From Peribacillus frigoritolerans (GTDB taxonomy: Bacteria > Bacillota > Bacilli > Bacillales > DSM-1321): a stretch of 64,000 bases of DNA. Below the pieces are notes generated by a model. It was not told where the DNA came from, made no database searches, and was given only the letters and a program-made list of their open reading frames with translations. The DNA is taken from assembly GCF_040250305.1 (NCBI RefSeq), contig NZ_CP158190.1, positions 100,001 to 164,000 on the forward strand, given 5' to 3'. Within the stretch, counting starts at the first letter, position 1, and every line of letters starts with the position of its first letter. This document shows, one piece after another, positions 21,989-34,486 of the stretch. The position numbers and the translations under genes are program-made.

Positions 21989-22348
21989 ATGACTAAAGAT
22001 CAAATCATTGAAGCAGTTAAAAATATGACTGTTTTAGAATTAAACGACCTTGTAAAAGCTATCGAAGAAGAATTCGGCGTAACTGCTGCTGCACCTGTAG
22101 CTGTAGCTGCTGCTGGTGGCGCTGCTGCTGAAGAAAAAACTGAGTTTGATGTAATCCTTACATCTGCTGGAGATCAAAAAATCAAAGTTATCAAAGCTGT
22201 ACGTGAAGTTACAGGTCTTGGACTTAAAGAAGCAAAAGAACTTGTTGACAACACTCCAAAAGCAATCAAAGAAGCTGCTTCTAAAGAAGAAGCTGAAGAA
22301 ATCAAAGCTAAACTTGAAGAAGTTGGAGCTGGCGTTGAAGTTAAGTAA
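21989..22348 (+). CDS. rplL: 50S ribosomal protein L7/L12
   Basis: 119 aa. It has the dimerisation N-domain, an alanine-rich hinge (about 36-50) and the C-terminal domain [20 protein letters not shown] that recruits translational GTPases. It follows rplJ by 63 nt and has a strong ribosome site GAGGAGG. Confidence 0.98.
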   Translation: MTKDQIIEAVKNMTVLELNDLVKAIEEEFGVTAAAPVAVAAAGGAAAEEKTEFDVILTSAGDQKIKVIKAVREVTGLGLKEAKELVDNTPKAIKEAASKEEAEEIKAKLEEVGAGVEVK

Positions 22349-22360
22349 TCTTGCATAAAC

Positions 22361-22393
22361 AAAAAGCTCGCTATCACTGGCGGGCTTTTTTTC
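22361..22393 (+). terminator. Intrinsic terminator after rplL
   Basis: AAAAGCTCGC pairs with GCGGGCTTTT (one wobble) across a short loop, followed by a run of T. It ends the rplJL transcript. Confidence 0.85.
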
Positions 22394-22537
22394 TTCATTT
22401 TTAAAGAAATGACGGAAATTAGCCGTTAATGGTTTGATAACGAGGATTTCGTTATTACGACATTCCGGCATGCAAGCATCCATTCTTCAATTCTCTTCTC
22501 TCATTAAATCTTCAATATTCCTTTCTGATAGGGGGAG

Positions 22538-23149
22538 ATGACTCTGACAGAGCATTACTACTCACAAAAACCGGATGTCGTAAGCAATCCGAAATTTTGG
22601 GATTTCACATTAAAGGGACGTACATTTCGCTTCAAAAGTGATAATGGTGTTTTTTCGAAAAAGGAAGTTGATTTCGGATCGCGTCTTTTGGTTGAGAGTT
22701 TTAACCTTAATGAGGCTGTGGAAGGAAATATTCTCGATGTTGGTTGCGGTTATGGACCAATTGGAATATCGATTGCGGCAGCTTATCCCAATAGAACGAT
22801 AGAAATGATTGATATAAATAGCCGGGCAGTTGAATTGTCAAGAGAGAACGCTGCATCTAATGGGATCGCAAACGTGAAGATTTACGAAAGTGATCGTTTT
22901 GACAAAGTTGCCTCCAATCAATTCGCAGCGATTCTTACGAACCCTCCCATTCGCGCAGGTAAAAGTGTAGTCCACGAAATTTTAGAAGAAAGCTATCGCA
23001 GTTTGGTAGCTGGTGGAGAATTATGGGTTGTCATTCAAAAAAAACAAGGAGCTCCATCCGCAATGGATAAAATGGAGCAATTATTTGGAAATGTTGAGGT
23101 GCCCGTTAAGAAAAAGGGTTACTATATACTATTATCCAAAAAGGTTTGA
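22538..23149 (+). CDS. RsmC-like class I SAM-dependent rRNA methyltransferase (YbxB)
   Basis: 203 aa if the ATG at 22538 is used. The methyltransferase core has the SAM motif ILDVGCGYGPIG (about 67-78) and catalytic NPPIRAG. Similar proteins methylate guanosines in 16S rRNA; the exact target is not shown here. The start is uncertain. GGGGGAG abuts the ATG with almost no spacing, whereas a CTG at 22544, 7 nt away, would give M-TEHYY, in line with the homologue start. Confidence 0.88.
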   Translation: MTLTEHYYSQKPDVVSNPKFWDFTLKGRTFRFKSDNGVFSKKEVDFGSRLLVESFNLNEAVEGNILDVGCGYGPIGISIAAAYPNRTIEMIDINSRAVELSRENAASNGIANVKIYESDRFDKVASNQFAAILTNPPIRAGKSVVHEILEESYRSLVAGGELWVVIQKKQGAPSAMDKMEQLFGNVEVPVKKKGYYILLSKKV

Positions 23150-23174
23150 CTCTAAATTTTCGCTATGTTAGTAT
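23146..23174 (+). promoter_or_regulatory. Possible promoter upstream of rpoB (distal)
   Basis: TTGACT at 23146-23151, overlapping the ybxB stop, then 17 nt and TAGTAT at 23169-23174. A second TATAAT at 23228-23233 lacks a good -35 but is flanked by an inverted repeat. Confidence 0.45.
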
Positions 23175-23218
23175 TATAAAATGCATATATATAATTCCGT
23201 AACTATGCAATTTTTATA

Positions 23219-23239
23219 CCATTGGTGTATAATCAATGG
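23219..23239 (+). promoter_or_regulatory. Inverted repeat framing a -10 box upstream of rpoB
   Basis: CCATTG (23219-23224) and CAATGG (23234-23239) flank GTGTATAAT with a perfect TATAAT at 23228-23233. It could be an operator over a second rpoB promoter. No known regulator is matched. Confidence 0.35.
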
Positions 23240-23287
23240 ATAATATGGGAAAAATATATAAATAATAGTTCGTTTTATGAGAAATAG

Positions 23288-23320
23288 TGGTTTTTAAAAT
23301 AAAAACCATTTTCTTTTTGT
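23288..23320 (+). terminator. Terminator-like hairpin between ybxB and rpoB
   Basis: TGGTTTTTA-AAA-TAAAAACCA (9-bp stem, 23288-23308) is followed by TTTTCTTTTTG. It lies downstream of both candidate rpoB promoters, so it may act as an attenuator as well as ending the ybxB transcript. Confidence 0.65.
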
Positions 23321-23387
23321 CTATGGAAATGATTCCTTTTCCGAGGCAAATGGATCCTTATAACGCTTGATTTAAGGGGTGAATCAG

Positions 23388-26300
23388 TTGACAGGTCAAC
23401 TTGTTCAGTATGGACGACACCGCCAACGTAGAAGTTATGCAAGAATCAGTGAGGTTTTGGACCTTCCGAATCTGATTGAAATTCAAACAGCTTCTTATCA
23501 ATGGTTTCTAGATGTAGGTTTAAAGGAAATGTTCCAGGATATTTCTCCTATTGAGGATTTTACAGGTAATTTATCGTTAGAATTCATCGATTACAGCTTA
23601 GCTGAGCCGAAGTATTCTGTGGAAGAAACAAAGGAACGCGATGTTACGTATTCTGCACCACTTCGTGTGAAAGTGCGCCTTGTTAACAAAGAAACAGGGG
23701 AAGTGAAAGACCAGGATGTATTTATGGGTGACTTCCCGCTGATGACTGAAACAGGTACATTTGTCATCAATGGTGCTGAACGGGTAATTGTATCCCAATT
23801 AGTGCGCTCACCGAGTGTTTACTATAATGGGAAAATGGATAAAAACGGTAAGCTTGGATTCTCTGCGACCGTTATTCCTAATCGTGGCGCATGGCTCGAA
23901 TATGAAACAGACGCCAAGGATGTTGTGTATGTTCGAATCGACCGCACCAGGAAATTACCGATCACGGTATTAATGCGTGCTCTTGGATTCGGAACAGATC
24001 AAGAAATCATCGATTTGATCGGAGACAACGAATACCTTCGCAACACTCTTGAAAAGGATAACACCGAGAGTGTGGAAAAAGCATTACTGGAAATCTATGA
24101 GCGTCTACGCCCAGGTGAACCGCCTACTGTCGAAAACGCGAAAAGTCTTTTAGTATCACGCTTTTTTGATCCAAAACGTTATGATTTAGCTAATGTAGGC
24201 CGTTATAAAATAAACAAAAAACTGCATATCAAGAACCGTTTATTCGGACAACGTATTGCAGAGACTTTGATTGATCCTGAAACAGGTGAAATCATCGTTG
24301 AAAAAGGTACAATGCTTGATCGTCGGACTCTTGATAGGATCCTGCCTCATATCGAAGGTGGAATCGGATTCAAAACATTCCATCCATCAGGTGGTGTAGT
24401 GGAAGAAGAAACTCTTCTACAACCTATTAAAGTGTTTGCACCAAACGATGCCGAAGGCGAAAAAGTGATCAATATCATCGGTAATGCATATGTGACCGAC
24501 CAGGTCAAAAACATTACACCGGCTGATATCATTTCTTCCATCAGTTATTTCTTTAACTTATTGCATGGTGTGGGAATCACGGATGACATTGACCATTTAG
24601 GTAACCGTCGTCTGCGTTCCGTTGGTGAATTGCTGCAAAACCAATTTAGAATTGGTTTATCCCGTATGGAGCGTGTTGTTCGTGAAAGAATGTCCATTCA
24701 GGATACGAATACAATCACTCCGCAGCAACTAATCAACATTCGCCCGGTCATTGCATCAATTAAAGAGTTCTTTGGAAGCTCACAGCTTTCCCAGTTCATG
24801 GATCAAACGAATCCGCTTGCTGAATTGACGCATAAACGTCGTCTATCTGCATTGGGACCTGGTGGTCTGACACGTGAGCGTGCTGGCTTTGAAGTACGTG
24901 ACGTTCATTATTCCCACTATGGTCGCATGTGTCCGATTGAAACGCCTGAGGGACCGAATATTGGTTTGATTAACTCGTTATCCAGTTTTGCAAAGGTAAA
25001 CCCATATGGCTTCATTGAAACACCATATCGTCGTGTGGACCCTGAAACAGGTAGAATTACAAGCCAAATCGATTACTTAACAGCTGATGAGGAAGATAAT
25101 TATGTAGTTGCCCAAGCGAATGTACGACTGTCGGATGACGGCTCATTCCTTGATAATGATGTTGTTGCACGTTTCCGCGGTGAAAATACCGTTGTTCCGC
25201 GTGACCGCGTAGATTACATGGATGTATCTCCTAAACAAGTTGTATCTGCTGCGACTGCATGTATTCCTTTCTTGGAAAACGATGACTCCAACCGTGCCCT
25301 TATGGGAGCGAACATGCAACGTCAAGCAGTTCCTTTGCTTCAACCGGAAGCCCCTCGAGTCGGAACGGGTATGGAGTATGTTTCAGCGAAAGACTCCGGT
25401 GCTGCTGTAATCTGTAAACACCCTGGTATCGTAGAGCACGTTGAATCACGTGAAGTATGGGTACGTAGGGTAAGTGAAGTAGACGGACAGCAAGTAAAAG
25501 GAAATCTTGATAAATATCGTCTATTAAAATTCATTCGTTCCAACCAAGGAACGTGCTATAATCAACGCCCTATCGTCAGTGTTGGCGACAACGTCGTAAA
25601 AGGTGAAATTCTTGCTGATGGTCCTTCAATGGAAAAAGGTGAGTTGGCACTTGGACGTAACGTATTGGTTGCCTTCATGACATGGGATGGATATAACTAT
25701 GAAGATGCCATCATCATGAGTGAACGATTGGTTAAAGATGATGTGTACACTTCTATTCATATTGAAGAATATGAATCTGAATCACGCGATACAAAATTAG
25801 GGCCTGAAGAAATCACCCGTGATATCCCTAACGTAGGGGAAGATGCGCTTCGTAATCTTGATGAGCGCGGAATTATCCGTGTGGGTGCTGAAGTGAAAGA
25901 CGGAGACCTTCTCGTTGGTAAAGTAACGCCTAAAGGTGTAACGGAACTGACTGCCGAGGAACGTCTATTACATGCAATCTTCGGTGAAAAAGCACGTGAA
26001 GTAAGGGATACATCACTTCGTGTACCTCACGGCGGCGGAGGAATCGTTCTTGATGTTAAAGTATTCAACAGAGAAGACGGCGATGAACTGCCTCCTGGTG
26101 TAAACCAACTCGCACGTGTATATATCGTTCAAAAACGTAAAATCCATGAAGGCGATAAAATGGCTGGACGACATGGTAACAAAGGGGTAATCTCCAGGAT
26201 TCTTCCTGAAGAAGATATGCCTTATTTACCGGATGGCACTCCAGTCGACATCATGTTAAACCCATTGGGTGTACCTTCACGTATGAACATCGGTCAGGTG

Positions 26301-26957
26301 CTGGAGCTTCACTTAGGTATGGCTGCACGCGCACTTGGCATCCATGTAGCATCTCCTGTATTCGATGGTGCCACAGAGGAAGATGTTTGGGGTACGATTG
26401 AAGAAGCCGGGATGTCCCGTGATGCAAAAACTGTCCTTTATGATGGCCGTTCAGGTGAAGCTTTCGATAACCGTGTATCAGTTGGTGTCATGTATATGAT
26501 CAAACTGGCACATATGGTCGATGATAAACTTCATGCACGTTCAACTGGTCCTTACTCCCTTGTTACGCAGCAACCACTTGGTGGTAAAGCGCAATTTGGT
26601 GGACAGCGTTTCGGTGAGATGGAAGTATGGGCACTTGAAGCTTATGGTGCTGCTTATACATTACAAGAAATCCTAACCGTTAAATCAGATGATGTCGTAG
26701 GTCGTGTGAAAACGTACGAAGCGATTGTCAAAGGTGAAAATGTCCCTGAACCAGGCGTTCCTGAGTCATTCAAAGTATTGATTAAGGAGCTTCAAAGTTT
26801 AGGATTGGATGTTAAAATCCTCAATGCCGAAGATCGTGAAATCGAAATGCGTGATTTGGAAGATGAAGATGAAGCCAACCAAGCAGACAAATTAAGCCTT
26901 GATTCAGAAACTAAAGATATGGTTGCTTCCGAAGTAGGGGCACCTGTCAAAGAATAA
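23388..26957 (+). CDS. rpoB: DNA-directed RNA polymerase subunit beta
   Basis: 1189 aa. The start is TTG at 23388, 7 nt after AAGGGGTG, giving [20 protein letters not shown] as in B. subtilis; an in-frame GTG 9 nt upstream overlaps the ribosome site. The rifampicin region is wild type (Q469, H482 and S487 in [20 protein letters not shown]), which predicts sensitivity at these sites. Other core motifs include [18 protein letters not shown] and [10 protein letters not shown]. The C-terminal tail is acidic and variable. Confidence 0.98.
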   Translation: MTGQLVQYGRHRQRRSYARISEVLDLPNLIEIQTASYQWFLDVGLKEMFQDISPIEDFTGNLSLEFIDYSLAEPKYSVEETKERDVTYSAPLRVKVRLVNKETGEVKDQDVFMGDFPLMTETGTFVINGAERVIVSQLVRSPSVYYNGKMDKNGKLGFSATVIPNRGAWLEYETDAKDVVYVRIDRTRKLPITVLMRALGFGTDQEIIDLIGDNEYLRNTLEKDNTESVEKALLEIYERLRPGEPPTVENAKSLLVSRFFDPKRYDLANVGRYKINKKLHIKNRLFGQRIAETLIDPETGEIIVEKGTMLDRRTLDRILPHIEGGIGFKTFHPSGGVVEEETLLQPIKVFAPNDAEGEKVINIIGNAYVTDQVKNITPADIISSISYFFNLLHGVGITDDIDHLGNRRLRSVGELLQNQFRIGLSRMERVVRERMSIQDTNTITPQQLINIRPVIASIKEFFGSSQLSQFMDQTNPLAELTHKRRLSALGPGGLTRERAGFEVRDVHYSHYGRMCPIETPEGPNIGLINSLSSFAKVNPYGFIETPYRRVDPETGRITSQIDYLTADEEDNYVVAQANVRLSDDGSFLDNDVVARFRGENTVVPRDRVDYMDVSPKQVVSAATACIPFLENDDSNRALMGANMQRQAVPLLQPEAPRVGTGMEYVSAKDSGAAVICKHPGIVEHVESREVWVRRVSEVDGQQVKGNLDKYRLLKFIRSNQGTCYNQRPIVSVGDNVVKGEILADGPSMEKGELALGRNVLVAFMTWDGYNYEDAIIMSERLVKDDVYTSIHIEEYESESRDTKLGPEEITRDIPNVGEDALRNLDERGIIRVGAEVKDGDLLVGKVTPKGVTELTAEERLLHAIFGEKAREVRDTSLRVPHGGGGIVLDVKVFNREDGDELPPGVNQLARVYIVQKRKIHEGDKMAGRHGNKGVISRILPEEDMPYLPDGTPVDIMLNPLGVPSRMNIGQVLELHLGMAARALGIHVASPVFDGATEEDVWGTIEEAGMSRDAKTVLYDGRSGEAFDNRVSVGVMYMIKLAHMVDDKLHARSTGPYSLVTQQPLGGKAQFGGQRFGEMEVWALEAYGAAYTLQEILTVKSDDVVGRVKTYEAIVKGENVPEPGVPESFKVLIKELQSLGLDVKILNAEDREIEMRDLEDEDEANQADKLSLDSETKDMVASEVGAPVKE

Positions 26958-26993
26958 AATTAAATATAAACATATCTAGTTATATATTACCCG

Positions 26994-27103
26994 CTCTGAC
27001 TGGCAGCGAGATGTTCATTGGAAGATCATGCTGCCTTGTTAGAGCCTTATTGATTCAATCAACCATCATCCGGTGTAAGATTGCCTGATATTTGACGGCA
27101 ATC
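26994..27103 (+). other. Two hairpins in the rpoB-rpoC intercistronic region
   Basis: Hairpin 1 pairs CTCTGAC (26994-27000) with GTTAGAG (27038-27044) and, inside it, GGCAGC (27002-27007) with GCTGCC (27030-27035). Hairpin 2 pairs GATTGCC (27079-27085) with GGCAATC (27097-27103). Neither has a T run, so processing or stability control is more likely than termination. Confidence 0.55.
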
Positions 27104-27141
27104 AAGGGTTAAACCTGGAGATTAAAAGGGAGGTAGGCCCC

Positions 27142-30100
27142 TTGTTAGACGTTAATAATTTTGAGTATATGAAAATTGGTCTTGCTTCACCAGACAAGAT
27201 TCGTTCTTGGTCCCATGGAGAAGTTAAAAAACCAGAAACAATCAACTATCGTACGCTAAAGCCAGAAAAAGACGGTTTATTCTGTGAGAGAATTTTTGGA
27301 CCTCAAAAGGACTGGGAATGTCATTGCGGAAAATATAAACGTGTTCGTTATAAAGGCGTAGTCTGTGACCGATGTGGCGTTGAAGTCACTCGTGCTAAGG
27401 TGCGTCGTGAGCGTATGGGTCATATTGAGCTGGCAGCTCCAGTTTCTCACATATGGTATTTTAAAGGAATTCCTAGCCGTATGGGACTTGTACTTGACAT
27501 GTCTCCACGGGCTTTGGAAGAAGTTATTTACTTTGCATCTTACGTCGTAACTGAAACGGGCGATACAACTTTAGAAAAGAAACAGCTTCTTTCTGAAAAA
27601 GAATATCGTACATACCGTGAAAAATACGGTAAGAAATTCCAAGCTGCCATGGGTGCGGAAGCTATTAAAAAACTTTTACAAGATATTGATACGGAAAAGG
27701 AAGTAGAGTCGTTGAAAGAGGAGCTTAAAACAGCTCAAGGACAACGCAGAACCCGTGCAATCAAACGCTTGGAAGTGCTTGAAGCATTCCGTAACTCCGG
27801 AAATGAGCCTTCATGGATGATCCTTGACGTGCTTCCGGTAATTCCACCGGAACTTCGTCCTATGGTTCAACTTGATGGAGGACGTTTTGCCACATCTGAT
27901 CTAAATGATTTATATCGCCGTGTTATCAACCGTAATAATCGTTTGAAAAGATTACTGGATCTTGGAGCACCAAGCATTATCGTTCAAAATGAGAAGCGTA
28001 TGCTGCAAGAAGCTGTCGATGCTCTTATCGATAATGGCCGTCGCGGCCGTCCGGTAACTGGACCTGGTAACCGTCCGTTAAAATCTTTATCTCACATGTT
28101 AAAAGGTAAACAAGGTCGTTTCCGTCAAAACCTTCTTGGTAAACGTGTTGATTACTCTGGCCGTTCCGTTATCGTAGTAGGACCAAACTTAAAGATGTAC
28201 CAATGTGGTCTTCCTAAAGAAATGGCGATTGAATTATTCAAACCATTCGTTATGAAGGAGCTTGTTCAAAGAGGTCTAGCGCATAACATCAAATCCGCTA
28301 AGCGTAAAATTGAACGTTTATCTCCTGAAATATGGGATGTGCTTGAAGAAGTTATTAGAGAACACCCAGTACTATTGAACCGTGCACCGACTCTTCATAG
28401 ACTTGGTATCCAAGCGTTTGAACCAACGTTGGTTGAAGGTCGCGCAATTCGTTTGCATCCGCTCGTATGTACAGCTTACAACGCTGACTTTGACGGTGAC
28501 CAAATGGCGGTCCACGTTCCTCTATCTTCTGAAGCCCAAGCCGAAGCACGTATGCTTATGCTTGCAGCACAGAACATTTTGAACCCTAAAGATGGTAAAC
28601 CTGTCGTTACACCTTCTCAAGATATGGTGTTAGGTAACTATTACTTAACGTTGGAAAGAGAAGGCGCTATCGGCGAAGGTATGATCTTTAAAGATACAAG
28701 TGAAGCATTGCTTGCATACCAAAACGGATATGTACACTTACATTCCCGTTGTGCCGTACATGCATCATCACTGAATAATGAAACATTCACTGAAGAACAA
28801 AACCGCCAACTGCTTATTACCACTGTCGGTAAATTGATCTTCAATGAAATTTTACCAAAATCATTCCCGTATATTAACGAGCCGACACGATATAATTTGG
28901 AAACCAAAACTCCAGAGAAATATTTTGTGGAAAAAGGCGCTAATATCCCTGAATTGATTAAGGCTCAACCTGCTATCGATCCTTTCAAGAAAAAAATTCT
29001 TGGAAATATCATCGCGGAAGTCTTTAAACGCTTTAAAATTACCGAAACATCCAAAATGCTTGACCGGATGAAAGATCTTGGATTCAAATATTCGACAAAA
29101 GCCGGTATTACCGTTGGTGTGGCTGATATTGTCGTTTTAAAAGAAAAACAAGAAATCATTACTGAGGCTCAAACCAAAGTGGATAACGTCTTGAAACAGT
29201 TCAGACGTGGTCTAATTACAGAGGATGAGCGTTATGATCGCGTCATTTCCATCTGGAGTGCTGCCAAGGATACCATCCAGTCCAAACTTATGGACTCACT
29301 GGACCGACGCAACCCGATCTTCATGATGAGTGACTCCGGTGCCCGTGGTAATGCTTCCAACTTTACGCAGCTTGCGGGTATGCGTGGTTTGATGGCCAAC
29401 CCGGCTGGACGTATCATTGAATTACCGATCAAATCAAGTTTCCGTGAAGGTTTAACAGTGTTGGAGTACTTCATCTCTACACATGGTGCGCGTAAAGGTC
29501 TTGCCGATACAGCCCTTAAAACAGCCGATTCCGGTTACCTTACCCGTCGACTTGTTGACGTTGCCCAAGATGTCATCATCCGTGATGACGATTGTGGAAC
29601 GGACCGCGGCTTGAAAATTTCAGCCTTAAGAGAGGGTACTGAAATAATCGAGCATCTTGAAGAGCGCCTAGTGGGCCGTTATGCAAGAAAAGCGATCAGA
29701 CATCCAGAAACAAATGAAGTAATCGTGGCTGAAAACGATCTTATTACTGAAGATCTTGCTAATTATATTGAATCACTTGGAATTGAAACAGCATGGATCC
29801 GTTCTGCCTTTACATGTAACACCAGCCATGGTGTATGTAAAAAATGTTATGGACGCAACTTGGCTACCGGTCAAGAAGTTGAAGTGGGTGAAGCAGTCGG
29901 TATTATTGCCGCTCAATCCATCGGAGAACCTGGTACACAGTTGACGATGCGTACATTCCATACAGGTGGGGTTGCCGGGGACGATATCACTCAAGGTCTT
30001 CCTCGTATCCAAGAAATATTTGAAGCGAGAAATCCTAAAGGTCAAGCTGTCATTTCTGAAATTGAAGGAACGATTGTTTCGATCAATGAAATTCGGGATA

Positions 30101-30741
30101 AACAACAGGAAATCGTCGTTCAGGGTGCTGTTGAATCACGCACGTATACTGCGCCGTACACAGCGCGTCTAAGAGTAACTGTTGATACACCTGTCCGTCG
30201 TGGTGAAGAGTTGACAGAGGGTTCCATCGATCCGAAAGAATTGCTGAAGGTTACAGACGTGCTTACTGTTCAGGAATACCTGCTTCATGAAGTTCAAAAA
30301 GTATACCGGATGCAAGGTGTTGAAATCGGTGATAAACATATCGAGGTAATGGTTAGACAAATGATGCGTAAAGTCCGTGTGCTTGATGCAGGTGAAACTG
30401 AAGTACTTCCAGGAACATTATTGGATGTTAACCAGTTCACTACTGCAAACACAGATGCATTGCTGACCAACAAATTACCAGCTACAGGCCGCCCTGTATT
30501 GCTAGGTATCACAAAAGCATCTCTAGAAACGGATTCCTTCTTGTCCGCAGCGTCATTCCAAGAAACGACTAGAGTCTTGACTGATGCAGCAATAAAAGGG
30601 AAACGTGATGAATTGCTTGGTCTTAAAGAAAATGTCATCATCGGTAAACTTGTCCCAGCAGGAACGGGAATGCTTAGATACAGAAAAGCAAACCCTGTCG
30701 TCGTTGGTGACGAAAGTGCCGATACAGTAACAGTGGATTAA
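27142..30741 (+). CDS. rpoC: DNA-directed RNA polymerase subunit beta'
   Basis: 1199 aa. The start is TTG at 27142 after GGGAGG, giving [17 protein letters not shown] as in B. subtilis. The zinc finger is in CHCGKYK...CDRCGVEV. The active-site magnesium loop [12 protein letters not shown] begins at residue 447. The bridge helix and trigger loop region ([18 protein letters not shown]) are intact. It is co-oriented with rpoB, with a 184-nt spacer rich in secondary structure. Confidence 0.98.
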   Translation: MLDVNNFEYMKIGLASPDKIRSWSHGEVKKPETINYRTLKPEKDGLFCERIFGPQKDWECHCGKYKRVRYKGVVCDRCGVEVTRAKVRRERMGHIELAAPVSHIWYFKGIPSRMGLVLDMSPRALEEVIYFASYVVTETGDTTLEKKQLLSEKEYRTYREKYGKKFQAAMGAEAIKKLLQDIDTEKEVESLKEELKTAQGQRRTRAIKRLEVLEAFRNSGNEPSWMILDVLPVIPPELRPMVQLDGGRFATSDLNDLYRRVINRNNRLKRLLDLGAPSIIVQNEKRMLQEAVDALIDNGRRGRPVTGPGNRPLKSLSHMLKGKQGRFRQNLLGKRVDYSGRSVIVVGPNLKMYQCGLPKEMAIELFKPFVMKELVQRGLAHNIKSAKRKIERLSPEIWDVLEEVIREHPVLLNRAPTLHRLGIQAFEPTLVEGRAIRLHPLVCTAYNADFDGDQMAVHVPLSSEAQAEARMLMLAAQNILNPKDGKPVVTPSQDMVLGNYYLTLEREGAIGEGMIFKDTSEALLAYQNGYVHLHSRCAVHASSLNNETFTEEQNRQLLITTVGKLIFNEILPKSFPYINEPTRYNLETKTPEKYFVEKGANIPELIKAQPAIDPFKKKILGNIIAEVFKRFKITETSKMLDRMKDLGFKYSTKAGITVGVADIVVLKEKQEIITEAQTKVDNVLKQFRRGLITEDERYDRVISIWSAAKDTIQSKLMDSLDRRNPIFMMSDSGARGNASNFTQLAGMRGLMANPAGRIIELPIKSSFREGLTVLEYFISTHGARKGLADTALKTADSGYLTRRLVDVAQDVIIRDDDCGTDRGLKISALREGTEIIEHLEERLVGRYARKAIRHPETNEVIVAENDLITEDLANYIESLGIETAWIRSAFTCNTSHGVCKKCYGRNLATGQEVEVGEAVGIIAAQSIGEPGTQLTMRTFHTGGVAGDDITQGLPRIQEIFEARNPKGQAVISEIEGTIVSINEIRDKQQEIVVQGAVESRTYTAPYTARLRVTVDTPVRRGEELTEGSIDPKELLKVTDVLTVQEYLLHEVQKVYRMQGVEIGDKHIEVMVRQMMRKVRVLDAGETEVLPGTLLDVNQFTTANTDALLTNKLPATGRPVLLGITKASLETDSFLSAASFQETTRVLTDAAIKGKRDELLGLKENVIIGKLVPAGTGMLRYRKANPVVVGDESADTVTVD

Positions 30742-30750
30742 AGGAAAATG

Positions 30751-30830
30751 GACCAGCTCAATCATTTATACTGAAAACCGCGCTCCTGTTTACTATTGGA
30801 GCTGAAGGATCAGAATTTATTGAGCTGGTC
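30751..30830 (+). other. Long-range 12-bp inverted repeat after rpoC with inner hairpin
   Basis: GACCAGCTCAAT (30751-30762) and ATTGAGCTGGTC (30819-30830) are perfect complements separated by 56 nt. Inside lies GCTCC (30782-30786) / GGAGC (30798-30802). The outer right arm is followed by TCTCTTATTA, not a clean T run. It may be a stable 3'-end structure, a terminator variant or a small repeat element. Confidence 0.6.
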
Positions 30831-30957
30831 TCTCTTATTACTCATGGCCGGCTGAAAAGCCTTATGAGGATTTGATATATTCCGTTTAGGCAAATTAATA
30901 ATCTTGATAGAATTATGTAAGGAAAACCTTTTGCTAGAATTATTTTTTTGAAAGAAG

Positions 30958-30987
30958 TTGACAGTATCCGACTAATAATGATACTAT
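30958..30987 (+). promoter_or_regulatory. Promoter of rplGB-rpsL-rpsG-fusA
   Basis: Perfect TTGACA (30958-30963), an 18-nt spacer and TACTAT (30982-30987) with an extended -10 TG. It lies about 45 nt before the ribosome site of the L7Ae-type gene. Confidence 0.7.
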
Positions 30988-31034
30988 AGCAAAGGTGCTC
31001 CTATGTTACCCTGTAACTTTGGAGGATATGGACC

Positions 31035-31283
31035 ATGTCTTATGAAAAAGTAATACAGGCAAAGTCAGTGATTATAGGGACGAAGCAAGCAGTTAGAGCT
31101 CTTAAAAACAATTTAATTCAAGAAGTTATCATCGCTGATGATGCAGATATATACTTGACTGGGCGTGTCGTTGAGACTGCCAAAGAATTGGATGTTCCTA
31201 TCACATATGTTGATTCGATGAGAATGCTTGGCAAAGCATGTGGTATTGATGTCGGAGCAGCAACTGTTGCCATCAAAAAGTAA
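31035..31283 (+). CDS. rplGB: L7Ae-family ribosomal protein (YbxF/L7Ae-like)
   Basis: 82 aa. A kink-turn RNA-binding fold with the family motif LGKACGIDVGAA near the C-terminus. In B. subtilis this protein binds K-turn RNA; its place on the ribosome is less well defined. It starts after GGAGGA and heads the streptomycin operon (rpsL-rpsG-fusA). Confidence 0.92.
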   Translation: MSYEKVIQAKSVIIGTKQAVRALKNNLIQEVIIADDADIYLTGRVVETAKELDVPITYVDSMRMLGKACGIDVGAATVAIKK

Positions 31284-31363
31284 AGATGTTTTTGCAATAA
31301 TATTTGCAAAGACTTTGTTTTTACCCATTTATGAACCACCTGGATGTGTGGTACTAGAAATGA

Positions 31364-31810
<447 letters not shown>

Positions 31811-31851
31811 TCTTAAACAAAAATTGAACTTTCTTGAAAGGAGGAAATACA

Positions 31852-32322
31852 ATGCCTCGTAAAGGACCTGTAACGAAAAGAGACGTATTACCAGATCCAA
31901 TATATAATTCAAAACTTGTGACTCGCTTAATCAACAAATTAATGGTTGATGGACAAAGAGGTAAATCACAAAAAATTCTTTACTCTGCATTTGATTTAAT
32001 CAAAGAACGTACTGGCAATGAGCCGATCGAAGTTTTCGATCAAGCACTTAAAAACATCATGCCTGTACTAGAAGTAAAAGCACGCCGTGTGGGTGGAGCT
32101 AACTACCAAGTACCAGTTGAGGTGCGTCCAGATCGCAAATCGACTCTAGGACTTCGTTGGTTAGTAAACTACTCTCGCCTTCGTGGAGAAAAAACGATGG
32201 AAGAACGTTTAGCTTATGAAATCATGGATGCTGCCAACAACACTGGAGCAGCAGTTAAGAAACGTGAAGATACACACAAAATGGCTGAAGCCAACAAAGC
32301 TTTCGCACATTATCGCTGGTAA
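31852..32322 (+). CDS. rpsG: 30S ribosomal protein S7
   Basis: 156 aa, an assembly initiator of the 30S head. The start is the ATG at 31852 ([13 protein letters not shown]) after AAAGGAGG; an in-frame ATG 18 nt earlier overlaps the ribosome site. Length and sequence match Bacillus S7. Confidence 0.98.
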   Translation: MPRKGPVTKRDVLPDPIYNSKLVTRLINKLMVDGQRGKSQKILYSAFDLIKERTGNEPIEVFDQALKNIMPVLEVKARRVGGANYQVPVEVRPDRKSTLGLRWLVNYSRLRGEKTMEERLAYEIMDAANNTGAAVKKREDTHKMAEANKAFAHYRW

Positions 32323-32366
32323 GATCAATCACTATAAAATCCTTATAGAAGGAAGGAGAAAGACAA

Positions 32367-34445
32367 ATGGCAAGAGAGTTCTCCTTAGCAAACACTCGTA
32401 ATATCGGTATCATGGCTCACATCGATGCCGGTAAAACGACAACAACAGAACGTGTTCTATATTACACTGGTAAAATCCACAAAATTGGTGAAACGCACGA
32501 AGGTGCATCTCAAATGGACTGGATGGAACAGGAACAAGAACGCGGAATCACGATCACTTCCGCTGCAACAACTGCACAGTGGAAAGGTCACCGTGTAAAC
32601 ATCATCGATACACCAGGACACGTAGACTTCACAGTTGAAGTTGAACGCTCTTTGCGCGTACTTGATGGAGCTGTAGCTGTACTTGATGCCCAATCAGGTG
32701 TTGAGCCTCAAACTGAAACAGTTTGGCGCCAAGCTACAACTTACGGTGTACCACGTGTTGTATTCGTAAATAAAATGGACAAAATCGGTGCAGATTTCTT
32801 GTATTCAGTTGGAACAATCCACGATCGTTTACAAGCTAACGCTCACCCAGTTCAGTTACCAATCGGAGCAGAGGATCAATTCTCTGCAATCATCGACCTT
32901 ATTGAAATGAAAACTCATTTCTATGGTAATGACCTAGGAACTGACATCACTGTCGGTGAAATTCCTGAAGAACACCGGGAATTAGCTGAAGAATACCGTG
33001 AAAAGTTAATTGAAGCAGTAGCGGAAGTAAATGAAGACTTAATGGAAAAATACCTTGGCGGCGAAGAAATCAGCATTGCTGAATTGAAAGCAGCTATTCG
33101 TACAGCAACCGTTAATGTTGAGTTCTTCCCTGTTATTTGTGGATCAGCTTTCAAAAACAAAGGTGTTCAATTAATGCTTGATAACGTTATCGACTTCCTT
33201 CCATCTCCATTGGATGTACCAGCTATCAAAGGTACATTACCGGATTCAGAAGAAGAAGTAGAACGTCATTCGGATGATTCTGAACCGTTCTCAGCTTTAG
33301 CGTTTAAAGTTATGACTGACCCTTACGTTGGTAAACTTACATTCTTCCGTGTGTACTCAGGTACATTAGAATCAGGATCTTATGTAATCAACTCAACTAA
33401 AGGAAAACGTGAACGTATTGGACGTATCCTTCAAATGCACGCTAACAGCCGTGAAGAAATCTCTACTGTATACGCAGGGGATATCGCAGCTGCAGTCGGA
33501 TTGAAAGATACTACAACTGGAGATACTCTATGTGATGACAAGAACCAAGTAATTCTTGAATCCATGGTGTTCCCAGAGCCAGTTATCTCACTATCAGTTG
33601 AACCGAAATCAAAAGCAGACCAAGACAAAATGTCTCAAGCTTTACAAAAGCTACAAGATGAAGATCCAACATTCCGTGCGCATACTGACCAAGAAACTGG
33701 TCAAACAATCATCGCTGGTATGGGTGAACTTCACTTGGACATCCTTGTTGACCGTATGCGTCGTGAATTCAAAGTGGAAGCAAACGTTGGTGCTCCTCAA
33801 GTAGCATACCGTGAAACTTTCCGTGGTTCAGCAAAAGTTGAAGGTAAATTCGTTCGCCAATCTGGTGGTCGTGGACAATTCGGACACGTATGGATCGAAT
33901 TTGGTCCAAACGAAGAAGGTAAAGGTTTCGAATTTGAAAATGCTATCGTCGGTGGTGTAGTACCACGTGAATACATCCCTGCTGTACAAGCTGGATTAGT
34001 TGATTCACTTGACCGTGGTGTACTTGCTGGTTACCCGCTAGTCGACATCAAAGCAAAATTATTCGACGGATCTTACCATGACGTTGACTCCAATGAAATG
34101 GCATTTAAAATCGCTGCATCAATGGCACTAAAAAATGCAGCATCTAAATGTAGTCCTGTCATCCTTGAACCTATCATGAAAGTGGAAGTAGTTATTCCAG
34201 AAGATTACCTAGGCGACATCATGGGAGATATCACATCTCGTCGTGGTCGTGTAGAAGGTATGGAAGCTCGCGGTAACACGCAAATGGTTAAAGCGATGGT
34301 TCCACTATCTGAAATGTTCGGATATGCTACATCTTTACGTTCTAACACTCAAGGACGCGGAACATTCTCTATGCACTTCGATCATTATGAAGAAGTACCT
34401 AAGAGCATTTCTGAAGAAATCATCAAAAAAAATAAAGGTGAATAA
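32367..34445 (+). CDS. fusA: Elongation factor G
   Basis: 692-aa translocase GTPase. It shows G1 [15 protein letters not shown] near residue 18, G2 in [13 protein letters not shown]3 DTPGHVDF and G4 [10 protein letters not shown], then domains II-V. It follows rpsG by 44 nt. Confidence 0.98.
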   Translation: MAREFSLANTRNIGIMAHIDAGKTTTTERVLYYTGKIHKIGETHEGASQMDWMEQEQERGITITSAATTAQWKGHRVNIIDTPGHVDFTVEVERSLRVLDGAVAVLDAQSGVEPQTETVWRQATTYGVPRVVFVNKMDKIGADFLYSVGTIHDRLQANAHPVQLPIGAEDQFSAIIDLIEMKTHFYGNDLGTDITVGEIPEEHRELAEEYREKLIEAVAEVNEDLMEKYLGGEEISIAELKAAIRTATVNVEFFPVICGSAFKNKGVQLMLDNVIDFLPSPLDVPAIKGTLPDSEEEVERHSDDSEPFSALAFKVMTDPYVGKLTFFRVYSGTLESGSYVINSTKGKRERIGRILQMHANSREEISTVYAGDIAAAVGLKDTTTGDTLCDDKNQVILESMVFPEPVISLSVEPKSKADQDKMSQALQKLQDEDPTFRAHTDQETGQTIIAGMGELHLDILVDRMRREFKVEANVGAPQVAYRETFRGSAKVEGKFVRQSGGRGQFGHVWIEFGPNEEGKGFEFENAIVGGVVPREYIPAVQAGLVDSLDRGVLAGYPLVDIKAKLFDGSYHDVDSNEMAFKIAASMALKNAASKCSPVILEPIMKVEVVIPEDYLGDIMGDITSRRGRVEGMEARGNTQMVKAMVPLSEMFGYATSLRSNTQGRGTFSMHFDHYEEVPKSISEEIIKKNKGE

Positions 34446-34486
34446 TTGATTTTCATCTCTTATTAAAGTATAACTATCTTATGTAA

